Shown in pieces: positions 8,366 through 16,009 of a stretch of DNA of 48,374 nucleotides; within the stretch, counting starts at the first letter, position 1; every line of letters begins with the position of its first letter. Source of the stretch: an uncultured Eggerthellaceae bacterium (GTDB lineage Bacteria; Actinomycetota; Coriobacteriia; Coriobacteriales; Eggerthellaceae); assembly GCA_947650915.1 (NCBI GenBank), contig CANSWY010000012.1:1-48374 (forward strand), given 5' to 3'. The position numbers were made by a program, and so were the translations under genes. Under the pieces are notes generated by a model. It saw only the letters and a list, made by a program, of their open reading frames with translations. It made no database searches and was not told the DNA's origin.

Positions 8366-10729
8366 TTACGCGTTCGCGCCTTCGGCGTTCAGCGCGTTCT
8401 GTGCCCGCTCGTTCTCGTCCTTGTTGTGTTTCGGCATGGGGCGGAACAGCTGGAACAGCATGAGCGCCAGCAGGATGATGGCGATGACCGTCCAGAAGTT
8501 GAACGCCACTTCCCCGGTGATCAGGCCGCCGATCTGGTAGATCATGAGCGCGATGCACCAGGCGAACCCGCACATGTAACCGATGGCCGCCCAGGTCCAC
8601 TTGGCGGAGCGCATCTGGTTGCGGATGGCACCCATGGCCGCGAAGCACGGCGCACACAGGAGGTTGAAGGCGCAGAAGGCCATGATGGCGACGCTGGTGC
8701 CGCCCATCATCTGCGCGAAGGACAGCCAGATGGAAGGATCGTCCTCGCCCACTTCGCCCAGACTGCTGATGATGCCCACGGTGGCCACCACGTTCTCCTT
8801 GGCCACCAGGCCAGTGATGGAGGTGACGGTGCCTTCCCAGTTGCCGAAGCCCAGCGGCATGAAGATCCAGGCCAGCAGGTTGCCCAACCCCGCCATCAGG
8901 CTGTACTGGATGTAGTCATCCATTTCGGTGTCCAGCAGGCCGAACGCGCCCTCGTAGATGCCGAAGTTCAGCAGGAACCAGATGACGATGGAGGACAGGA
9001 AGATGATCGTGCCGGCCTTCACGATGTAGGCCTTCACGCGCTCCCAGGTGGCCAAAACCACGTTCTTCACGGTGGGAAGGTGGTACTGCGGCAGTTCCAT
9101 GATGAACGGGGCGGCGTCGCCCGCGAACGCCTTCAGTTTCTTCAGCATGATGCAGCTCACGATGATGGCCGCCAGGCCCAGGAAGTAGAACAGCGGGGCC
9201 ACCCACCAGGTGCCCTCATAGAAGTTGCCGGCCAGCGCGCCGAACACGAGCGCGATGATGGGAAGCTTCGCGCCACAGGGGATCATAGTGGTGGTCATGA
9301 CCGTCATGCGGCGGTCCTTCTCGTTTTCGATGGTCTTGGTGGCCATGACCGCCGGCACGCCGCAGCCGGATGCGATGAGCATGGGGATGAAAGACTTGCC
9401 GGACAGGCCGAAGCGACGGAAGATGCGGTCCATGATGAACGCCACGCGCGCCATGTAGCCGCAGCCTTCCAGGATGGACAGCAGCAGGAACAGCACGATC
9501 AGCTGCGGCACGAAGCCCAGCACCGCGCCCACGCCGGCCAGGATGCCGTCAAGGATGAGACTCTGCAGCCAAGGCGCGCAGTCGACGGCGGTGAGCCATT
9601 CGTCCACCACCACAGGGATGCCCGGGTGCCAGAGGCCGAACTCGGCCGGATCAGGCTCCGCTTCCTCAAGGGCTGCCAACTGGGCATCGGTCGCGCCCTC
9701 TTCTTCGGCCAGCGCCAGCCCGTCCTCGTATTCCGCCATGGCCTCTTCGTACTGTTCGGCGCCGGTGTAGAGCCAGCCGTCACCGAAGACGCCGTCGTTG
9801 GCCCAGTCCGTGGCGATGGTGCCCACGGTGGTCACGCTGATGAAATACACCAGCGCCATGATGACGATGAAGATGGGGATGCCCAGCACGCGGTTCGTGA
9901 CGATGCGGTCCACCTTCTGCGTGGTGGTGAGGCCCTTGGCGGACCTCTTCACGCAGGCGTCGCACACGTCCGTGATGACGTCGTAGCGTTCGTTGGTGAT
10001 GATGGATTCCGCGTCATCGTCTTCAGCCGCTTCCAGCTCAGAACGGATGGCGTCCAGCTGGGACAGGTCCGTGGCGGCCAGCTGCAGCTTGTCCAGCGTG
10101 AGCTGCTCGCCCTCCAGGCACTTGATGGCGTACCAGCGCACCTCGTTCTCCGGCACCTTGCCGAAGATGACATCGGTCACCTTGTTGAGCGCGCTCTCCA
10201 CATCCGCCGTGAAACGCAGCTGGCTTGCGGGTGCGGTGCCGGCGTTCGCCGCGGCCACCGCCGCATCCACCAGCTCTTGGGTGCCCGCGCCCTTCAGCGC
10301 AGAGATCTCCACCACCGGGCAGCCCAGCTCATGGGACAGCTTTTCGGCGTTGATCTCATCGCCGTTCTTCTTCACCAAGTCCATCATGTTGAGCGCCAGC
10401 ACCACCGGCAGGCCCAAATTGATGATCTGCGTGGTGAGGTACAGGTTGCGCTCCAGATTGGTGGCGTCCACGATGTTGACCACCACGTTCGGGCTTCCGC
10501 TGAGCAGGAAATCCCGTGTGACCACTTCTTCAGGAGTGTACGGTGACAAAGAGTACACGCCCGGCAAGTCAGTGATCTCCACTTCCTTGTCGCGCCTATA
10601 CTTTCCGCCCTTCTTCTCCACGGTGACGCCGGGCCAGTTGCCTGTGTACTGGTTGGTGCCAGTCAGATCGTTGAACAGCGTCGTCTTGCCGCAGTTCGGA
10701 TTGCCGGCAAGCGCGATGTTGATGCTCAT
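8366..10729 (-). CDS. feoB: Ferrous iron transporter FeoB
   Basis: A 787-residue Fe2+ transporter. The N-terminal G domain shows GNPNCGKTT (G1, residues 8-16), the GNWPGVTVEKK switch region and DLPGVYSLSP (G3). It is followed by a helical domain and polytopic Gate regions, ending in a hydrophobic tail. The loop after the first membrane helix (about residues 315-365) carries an acidic insertion rich in E, D and A that most FeoB proteins lack; it should face outward. The start at 10729 has a nearby AAGGAAG stretch. It is the third gene of the operon, after two FeoA genes, with a 111-bp leader that holds a palindrome. Confidence 0.97.
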   Translation of the reverse strand: MSINIALAGNPNCGKTTLFNDLTGTNQYTGNWPGVTVEKKGGKYRRDKEVEITDLPGVYSLSPYTPEEVVTRDFLLSGSPNVVVNIVDATNLERNLYLTTQIINLGLPVVLALNMMDLVKKNGDEINAEKLSHELGCPVVEISALKGAGTQELVDAAVAAANAGTAPASQLRFTADVESALNKVTDVIFGKVPENEVRWYAIKCLEGEQLTLDKLQLAATDLSQLDAIRSELEAAEDDDAESIITNERYDVITDVCDACVKRSAKGLTTTQKVDRIVTNRVLGIPIFIVIMALVYFISVTTVGTIATDWANDGVFGDGWLYTGAEQYEEAMAEYEDGLALAEEEGATDAQLAALEEAEPDPAEFGLWHPGIPVVVDEWLTAVDCAPWLQSLILDGILAGVGAVLGFVPQLIVLFLLLSILEGCGYMARVAFIMDRIFRRFGLSGKSFIPMLIASGCGVPAVMATKTIENEKDRRMTVMTTTMIPCGAKLPIIALVFGALAGNFYEGTWWVAPLFYFLGLAAIIVSCIMLKKLKAFAGDAAPFIMELPQYHLPTVKNVVLATWERVKAYIVKAGTIIFLSSIVIWFLLNFGIYEGAFGLLDTEMDDYIQYSLMAGLGNLLAWIFMPLGFGNWEGTVTSITGLVAKENVVATVGIISSLGEVGEDDPSIWLSFAQMMGGTSVAIMAFCAFNLLCAPCFAAMGAIRNQMRSAKWTWAAIGYMCGFAWCIALMIYQIGGLITGEVAFNFWTVIAIILLALMLFQLFRPMPKHNKDENERAQNALNAEGANA

Positions 10730-10761
10730 CCCCTTCTTCCTTCCTTGATCGCTTCCGGATG

Positions 10762-10783
10762 GGAGTTAACTTAAGGTAACTCC
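10762..10783 (-). promoter_or_regulatory. 22-bp palindrome upstream of feoB, possible DtxR-type operator
   Basis: A 22-bp near-perfect palindrome (GGAGTTA and TAACTCC arms around an ACTTAAGG-type centre, two mismatched positions) lies 33 bp upstream of the feoB start. Its TTAA/GGTAA content resembles the boxes of DtxR/IdeR iron regulators, so iron-dependent control is a reasonable inference. The regulator gene is not in the window. Confidence 0.45.
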
Positions 10784-10790
10784 ATGTCCG

Positions 10791-10813
10791 AAAAATGCGC
10801 CGCTCCGGGCGCC
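10791..10813 (-). terminator. Weak hairpin between feoA and feoB
   Basis: On the minus strand a short GC stem (GCGCC with GGCGC) is followed by ATTTTT. It could partly end the feoA transcript before feoB, leaving feoB to a second, iron-controlled promoter at the palindrome. Confidence 0.35.
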
Positions 10814-10840
10814 TTCCCTGCGTGATGGCGGGCTTTGCGC

Positions 10841-11074
10841 CTATGCCACCAGAACGTTCTGCGCTTCGCCCTTGCGCAGCGACAGTTCGAACCCGCGAAC
10901 GGTGACTTCGATGGGGTCCCCCAACGGCGCCACCTTGCGGACGGTGACTTCCGTCCCCTTCGTGAGGCCCATGTCCATGATGCGGCGCTTGATGGCGCCT
11001 TCGCCCGTGAGCTTCGCCACGCGCACCGTGTCCCCTACGGGCACATCGCGAAGCGTGGTTGCCGCGTCTGCCAT
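10841..11074 (-). CDS. feoA: FeoA-family protein (first copy next to feoB)
   Basis: A 77-residue SH3-like FeoA domain protein: opening LRDVPVGDTVRVAKL, the IKRRIMDMGLTKGTEV core and the GDPIEVTVRGFELSLRK strand region are all present. FeoA is a small cytoplasmic partner of FeoB in Fe2+ import. The ATG at 11074 has a GGAGGG site. It follows the other FeoA-like gene by 13 bp. Of the two copies this one is nearest the canonical FeoA. Confidence 0.93.
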   Translation of the reverse strand: MADAATTLRDVPVGDTVRVAKLTGEGAIKRRIMDMGLTKGTEVTVRKVAPLGDPIEVTVRGFELSLRKGEAQNVLVA

Positions 11075-11087
11075 GCCGTGTTCCCTC

Positions 11088-11369
11088 CTAACCGGTGATG
11101 ATCCTCTTCGCAGAGGCCTTGTCCAGCGCCACCTGCGATCCTTTGACTTCCACGATCAGGTTGCCGGCCTGTTCAGTGACCACCTTCACCAGCGCGCCCG
11201 GCACGAATCCCAGGTTCTCCAGATGATGGTGGATCTCACCGCCGCCGCGCACTTTGCTCACGTGCGCGCTTTCGCCGGACTTCATGAACGTGAGGGGCAT
11301 CTGCTGCACCGACACGCTGGTGCACCTCTCCTGCGGCAGAGCAGTTTCAAGGACCATCGCGTCTTGCAC
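11088..11369 (-). CDS. Second FeoA-family protein
   Basis: A 93-residue FeoA-domain protein with an extra N-terminal stretch of about 20 residues. The core shows HHHLENLGFVPGALVKVV and GSQVALDKASAKRI. The start is GTG at 11369, preceded by GGAAGGA; the in-frame ATG at 11357 is too far from that site. It is the first gene of the feo operon, with its own promoter upstream. Two different FeoA proteins ahead of FeoB is a known arrangement in anaerobes. Whether they form a heteromer or act separately cannot be told. Confidence 0.88.
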   Translation of the reverse strand: MQDAMVLETALPQERCTSVSVQQMPLTFMKSGESAHVSKVRGGGEIHHHLENLGFVPGALVKVVTEQAGNLIVEVKGSQVALDKASAKRIITG

Positions 11370-11409
11370 CGTATCCTTCCGTCAAAGTCAACTTCCACTG
11401 ACCTGAAGG

Positions 11410-11438
11410 ATGTTAACCCAAACGAACTTCGTTGACAA
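11410..11438 (-). promoter_or_regulatory. feo operon promoter
   Basis: On the minus strand a -35 TTGTCA, a 17-bp spacer and a -10 TAACAT lie about 40 bp before the first FeoA gene. The spacer holds a perfect 13-bp palindrome (AACGAA-C-TTCGTT on the plus strand, 11421-11433), well placed for a repressor. Confidence 0.65.
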
Positions 11439-11466
11439 CCACGGTTTACTTTTCTCGCCGAACGGG

Positions 11467-11620
11467 ATGTGCGAAAGGGACGTTCCAAATTGCACATGGC
11501 TGGATGGGGGATGTGCAAAAGGGACGTTCCAAATTGCACATAGGAAAAGAGGTTGAGCACTGAAAGACAGTTCCTATGTGCAATTTGGGACGTCCCTTTT
11601 GCACATCCCTTTTGCACATC
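11467..11620 (+). repeat. Inverted-repeat element C (three units plus a half)
   Basis: An outer left unit with the CGAAAG variant (11467-11497) precedes the 96-bp element: arms 11511-11541 and 11576-11606 (CAAAAG/CTTTTG matched), centre in reverse orientation. A 14-bp half unit (11607-11620) ends exactly at the stop codon of the neighbouring membrane-protein gene. Confidence 0.92.
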
Positions 11621-13144
11621 CTATTCGGGGTGGTGGACGCGGGCTTCTTCGCTGAGCTCTCGGCCGCGTTCGGCCTGTTCTTCCCAGATGTTGCTCTCCA
11701 CCTCAGGCGCTTTCGCCTGCTTCTTGCGGGCGCGCTTGCGCCGGGCCGCCGCCAGATCGGCCGCCAGCGCCTCGCGCGAGAACGGCCGGTCGAACGCAGC
11801 ACGCTTCCAGAAGAGCCACGCGAACAACACCAGACAGGCCAAGCCCACCTTCCAGGTGCCTTGGAACAGGAATTCGCAGCCGCCGATCAGCACCAGCGCG
11901 CTGAGCGTGATGGCCCAGGCCGTGCGGAAGCGCAGCACCAGCCCCACCGCGCACACCATGAGCACCAGCGAACTGAGGATGAGCGGGATGCCCACCACCA
12001 AAGAGCTCATGTCCACCCAGGTGGTGAGCATGGTGTACGGCGTGAATGCGTCCGGGAAGAACACCGCGCCCACGTTCACGGCGCCCACCAGGAACACCAG
12101 CGTTCCGGAGATCCAGGCGATGTCCTTGTGCCTCTGCATCTCCGTGGCGGATTTCTTGGACTTGAAGAATCCCGCTTGAGAGAGCAGCACCGCGCCGATG
12201 CAGAACGGGATCCAGAACATCACGCCGCGGTACACCAGCGCGATGGCAGCCGCCGTGGCCACGCTGCATCCGTACGCCGTGAGGATGGCCGTGATCATGG
12301 CCTCCACCACGCCCACGCCTTGGGGTGTGGGGCTCAAGATGACGGAAATGGCCCCCACGGCGAAGGCCGCCACCAGCGCTTCCACGTTCTCGAACCCGAA
12401 CGCGTAGCCGATGGCCACCAGGCAGGCCATGTTGAGGATGGCGGAGAATGACGCGTAGGCCACCGTGATGACGGACCCTTTCGGGTTCTTCGCCAAAAGG
12501 TCCGACGTCTCCACGAACGAATGCGCCAGATTGCGCCCCCAACCAGGCTTGAGGGACTTCTTGAACAGGCCCAGCACCCGGTTCACCACGTTCTGCAAAG
12601 TGAGGAACAGCCGGTAGAGGACGCGCGGGCGCAAATGCCCCACGAAGAACAGGCTGGAGAGGATGACCAGCACGCCCGCCAGCACCAGTCCGCCCACCAA
12701 AAAGACCGTGTTCATGCGACCCGAGATCAGCATGGTGATGAACCCGATGACGGAGATGGCGAACACCGCGGCGAAATACCCGATCTGCGACAGGATGGCA
12801 CCGCCAGTGGATTGGCCGGCATCGCAGCCTTCGCGATGAGCGTCGTCGATGATGAACGCAACGCCGGTAGCGCCGCTGAACAGGCAGAACGTATTGATGA
12901 ACACCAGGGAGAAGATGAGCACCACGTTGTGCCAGAAGCCAGTGGCATGCCCCACAGCGTCGAAGGCCGCATCATAGGAGGCGGCTTGCACGAAGTGGCG
13001 CCCCAGCATGAGCAGGATGGCGATGACCATGGGCACCAGCGCGCCCGTCATCATGGTGTTGAAGAAATCCGCCAGATAATCAACATTGGCGATGATGAAG
13101 CACACCGCCACGATGCCCAGAAGCAGCAGCAATGCCTTCTTCAA
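11621..13144 (-). CDS. LPG-synthase-TM / UPF0104-type flippase-like membrane protein
   Basis: A 507-residue polytopic membrane protein of the lysylphosphatidylglycerol-synthase transmembrane (UPF0104, YbhN/MprF N-terminal) family. It has about a dozen hydrophobic segments, and the family's signature glycine-rich stretch appears as SPTPQGVGVVEAMI. It lacks the soluble aminoacyl-transferase domain of full MprF, so it more likely flips or moves a lipid than synthesises one. The C-terminal 70 residues are charged and cytoplasmic. The start is TTG at 13144 after GAGGGG; the next ATG pair would delete the first membrane helix. The stop codon directly abuts repeat C. Confidence 0.85.
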   Translation of the reverse strand: MKKALLLLLGIVAVCFIIANVDYLADFFNTMMTGALVPMVIAILLMLGRHFVQAASYDAAFDAVGHATGFWHNVVLIFSLVFINTFCLFSGATGVAFIIDDAHREGCDAGQSTGGAILSQIGYFAAVFAISVIGFITMLISGRMNTVFLVGGLVLAGVLVILSSLFFVGHLRPRVLYRLFLTLQNVVNRVLGLFKKSLKPGWGRNLAHSFVETSDLLAKNPKGSVITVAYASFSAILNMACLVAIGYAFGFENVEALVAAFAVGAISVILSPTPQGVGVVEAMITAILTAYGCSVATAAAIALVYRGVMFWIPFCIGAVLLSQAGFFKSKKSATEMQRHKDIAWISGTLVFLVGAVNVGAVFFPDAFTPYTMLTTWVDMSSLVVGIPLILSSLVLMVCAVGLVLRFRTAWAITLSALVLIGGCEFLFQGTWKVGLACLVLFAWLFWKRAAFDRPFSREALAADLAAARRKRARKKQAKAPEVESNIWEEQAERGRELSEEARVHHPE

Positions 13145-13179
13145 ACGGAACCCCTCACGCCCGGTGCCAGGACGCCCCC

Positions 13180-13185
13180 ATTATA
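13180..13185 (-). promoter_or_regulatory. Possible -10 box of the flippase-like gene
   Basis: A perfect TATAAT on the minus strand lies about 35 bp before the TTG start. No good -35 hexamer is seen at the right distance, where repeat D begins, so this is tentative. Confidence 0.3.
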
Positions 13186-13211
13186 CCGACAAGAACCACG
13201 TCACGTTCCCG

Positions 13212-13354
13212 ATGTGCAGAAGGGACGTTCCAAATCGCGCAGAGGAGAGGTCTGTCGGATGTGCAGAAGGGACGTTCCAAATTGCACATAGAAAAAGAGA
13301 ATGAGCACAGAAAGACTGTTCCTATGTGCAATTTGGGACGTCCCTTCTGCACAT
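13212..13354 (+). repeat. Inverted-repeat element D (three units)
   Basis: An outer left unit (13212-13242) and a 96-bp element with arms 13259-13289 and 13324-13354, both of the matched CAGAAG/CTTCTG variant; centre in reverse orientation. The right arm lies inside the 3' end of the GT-C-like gene and supplies its last codons and stop. Confidence 0.92.
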
Positions 13355-14980
13355 CAGGCGGCGAGCGGCGTGTTGGCCGAAAGCCTGCCATCCGCGGACG
13401 CCCAAGATGACATAGAACGACGAGTAGAGGTACAAATAACGCGCACTGCATTCGAACAGCAGCAAGAAACCGCTCAGCAACAGGAGCGCCACCGTCGCAG
13501 CCATTTCAGCGGGGGTGGGCCGTTTGCGGAACCAGCAGAACGCCACACCCGCCAACGTCAAGAACCAGAGCACTTGCGCGATCCACGCCCACGGTGACGG
13601 CACTTGATCGGAATCGGCCATCTGCGGGGCGCCTTCACCGTATGGCGTCTCTTGGATGCCGTAGAACCGCTGGACGAGCGGACCATCCCCTCTGACCTCG
13701 TCCATGAGAGCAGGATCGGGCCGGTAGAACTGGAAATCGCCGTTGTCGTAATTGATCAGGTTCTTCTTCACCATGAGGTGCAGAACGCCGCTCGGTCCCA
13801 GCATGTGCACGCGCGTCCGCCATACGGCAAGATCGGATTCGGTCATCTCTTCCGCGGAATCAGCTGCCCAGGATTGTTGGCAGTCAGCGTTGTTGAACGT
13901 CCCGTCATAATTGTCGTTGAATCCCATCATGAGGTAATGCGCGGGAACCACTTCATGATTGGGCACGAGCGTGATACCCACTTGGTCGCGCGTGATGGAC
14001 ACCAGACCGCTCGCCAAGATGACCCCGATGACAGAACACGCTGCCATTCCAGCGAACGTGAACAACTTCGCCCGTCCGAAAGTTCGAGGGCGCACGATGG
14101 ACTTCTCAGAACCGTCCCGGCCCGCCTTCCGCCTGGCCAGCCATCCTTTGAGCCACAAACAGCCACTCACCAGCACCGCGCCCCCGAAGGCGGCGAGCGA
14201 TGTGGGCTTGATGTTGCAACCCACAACCGCCAAGAACGTCATCAACGGCCACTTCACTGGATGCTTGCAGCACGCATACAAACATAGGATGCTCGTAGTG
14301 AAGATGAGTCCGAACGTGTCCGTGTAGGCCACCATGAAATAGGGGCTGAATCCGATGAACACGAACGCCAAGGCGAACGCGCAGAGGCCGCAACGGGTCC
14401 CGCCCAGCGCACGGGCCGTGAATCCCGTGAGGCAGACGCTGACGGTGACGACGAGGCAGTTGAGCTCCAGTAGCGCGAGATGTGGGTCGGCCCCGATGGC
14501 ATATCCAAAAGAATACATCGTTGCAATGATGCCGCCCATGAAGTAGTTGTTCGGGTAAATGGAATAATGCGCCGTCAACACCCTGGGGTCATCGAATCTG
14601 ATCATCAGGCCCCAATCCACGTCCGAGCCGATGAAGTAACCGCCATGCATGAGGACCGATTCCACACAGAACAAGAGCACCCCGGCAGCCAGAACGAAGA
14701 CGGTGAACCCATGCTTCGCCAGGAAAGGATGGGAGAGAGACCGAGGCAGCCTCCTGGCGAGAACGCAACAGGCGCCCCCGATGACGAGCGCCAGCGGCAG
14801 CAGCGCGAAACCCCAAAAGGACACCAGCCATTTGCAACGGAAATCCAGGAACGGAGCCACCGCCACATCCAGCACGATGCACACGACAATGTAAGCGAGG
14901 AAAACGCACCAGAGCGCTTTCGGCACCGCGCCGAAGAAGCGCGCCAGCTTGGAAGAGGGGGCAGATGCTGCCCTATCCAC
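13322..14980 (-). CDS. Polytopic membrane glycosyltransferase-like protein (GT-C type), repeat-encoded C-terminus
   Basis: A 552-residue membrane protein with about 11-12 hydrophobic segments. It has a large extracytoplasmic loop near residues 345-460 and a YPNN segment in its first half. It resembles GT-C glycosyltransferases that use polyprenyl-phosphate sugars, but no certain catalytic motif was found. It is clearly paralogous to the protein at 18469-20100: both share the YPNN...GADP region, the HYLM segment in the loop and the ARY/PRY...GW C-terminus. The start is GTG at 14980, six bases after the GT2 gene, so it is co-translated. The final ten residues (MCRRDVPNCT) and the TAG stop come from repeat D, showing that the repeat replaced the native end. 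Confidence 0.75.
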   Translation of the reverse strand: MDRAASAPSSKLARFFGAVPKALWCVFLAYIVVCIVLDVAVAPFLDFRCKWLVSFWGFALLPLALVIGGACCVLARRLPRSLSHPFLAKHGFTVFVLAAGVLLFCVESVLMHGGYFIGSDVDWGLMIRFDDPRVLTAHYSIYPNNYFMGGIIATMYSFGYAIGADPHLALLELNCLVVTVSVCLTGFTARALGGTRCGLCAFALAFVFIGFSPYFMVAYTDTFGLIFTTSILCLYACCKHPVKWPLMTFLAVVGCNIKPTSLAAFGGAVLVSGCLWLKGWLARRKAGRDGSEKSIVRPRTFGRAKLFTFAGMAACSVIGVILASGLVSITRDQVGITLVPNHEVVPAHYLMMGFNDNYDGTFNNADCQQSWAADSAEEMTESDLAVWRTRVHMLGPSGVLHLMVKKNLINYDNGDFQFYRPDPALMDEVRGDGPLVQRFYGIQETPYGEGAPQMADSDQVPSPWAWIAQVLWFLTLAGVAFCWFRKRPTPAEMAATVALLLLSGFLLLFECSARYLYLYSSFYVILGVRGWQAFGQHAARRLMCRRDVPNCT

Positions 14981-14986
14981 GATGAT

Positions 14987-16009
14987 CTACCCCCCCCAGG
15001 TGCGCTCTGACTCGATATAGCGCGGGCGCCGCTTCACTTCCAGATACGTCTTGCCCACGTATTCGCCGATGATGCCCACGCTCACCAGCTGCATGCCGCC
15101 CAACAGCGCGACGACGCAGATGAGGCTGGCCCAACCGGCGACGGTGCGTCCCAGGCAGAGCATGACGATGGACCAGATGGAGATGAGCAGCCCGAACAGC
15201 GTGACGATGAACCCGGCGCCCACCACCATGCGGATGGGGGTGGTGGAAAGGGACGTGATGCCGTCGATGGCCAGGCCAAGCATCTTGCGGAAGGGGTAAT
15301 GCGTTTCGCCGGCCGTGCGTTCGGCGCGCTGGTATTCCACCTGGGCGGAGGGGAAGCCGATGAGCGGGACCAGGCCGCGCAGGTAGATGTTGCGTTCGGT
15401 GAACGTGGACAGAGCCTCCAGCGCGCGGGCGCTCATGAGCCGGTAGTCAGCGTGATTGAACACCACTTCGGCATCCATGCTGTTCAGCAGCTTGTAGAAC
15501 GCCTCTGCACTAGTGCGCTTGAACCAGGAATCAGTCTCGCGGCTGGATCGCACGCCGTAGACGATGTCATGGCCGCTGGCGTATTCGGCCAGCATGGCGC
15601 TCATGACGCTGATGTCATCCTGGCCGTCGACATCCAGAGAAATGGCGGCATCGCAGTGATCCTTCGCTGCCATGAGGCCGGCCATCAGCGCGTTCTGGTG
15701 GCCGCGGTTGCGCGAGAGAGACAAGCCGCACACGCGTTCATGGGCAGTGGAGAGGTTCCAGATCTTGTCCCACGTTCCATCGGAGGAACCGTCGTTCACG
15801 AAGAGGATGCGGCTTTCGGGACTGGCCATGCCTTCACTGATGAGCCGGTCCAGCTCATCCAGGAACAGCTGCGGCGTGACCTCCAACGTTTCTGATTCGT
15901 TGTAGCAGGGGATGACCAGCCACACGCAGGCGGGCAGCGCATGCCGCAGCACGCGCTGCGGCGCGGACGCATCCGATGATCCGGTGGCTGCCTCTGGATT
16001 GAAAGTCAT
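14987..16009 (-). CDS. GT2 family polyprenyl-phosphate glycosyltransferase
   Basis: A 340-residue protein with an N-terminal GT-A domain (VWLVIPCYNES, FVNDGSSDGTWD, SLSRNRGHQNAL, DVDGQDD) and two C-terminal membrane helices. This is the DPM1/GtrB-type family that loads a sugar from a nucleotide donor onto undecaprenyl phosphate at the inner face. Its product would feed a GT-C enzyme such as the neighbours on either side. The start ATG at 16009 overlaps the stop of the P-type ATPase gene (ATGA), which argues for coupled translation; a longer upstream reading runs within the ATPase gene and is rejected. Confidence 0.9.
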   Translation of the reverse strand: MTFNPEAATGSSDASAPQRVLRHALPACVWLVIPCYNESETLEVTPQLFLDELDRLISEGMASPESRILFVNDGSSDGTWDKIWNLSTAHERVCGLSLSRNRGHQNALMAGLMAAKDHCDAAISLDVDGQDDISVMSAMLAEYASGHDIVYGVRSSRETDSWFKRTSAEAFYKLLNSMDAEVVFNHADYRLMSARALEALSTFTERNIYLRGLVPLIGFPSAQVEYQRAERTAGETHYPFRKMLGLAIDGITSLSTTPIRMVVGAGFIVTLFGLLISIWSIVMLCLGRTVAGWASLICVVALLGGMQLVSVGIIGEYVGKTYLEVKRRPRYIESERTWGG

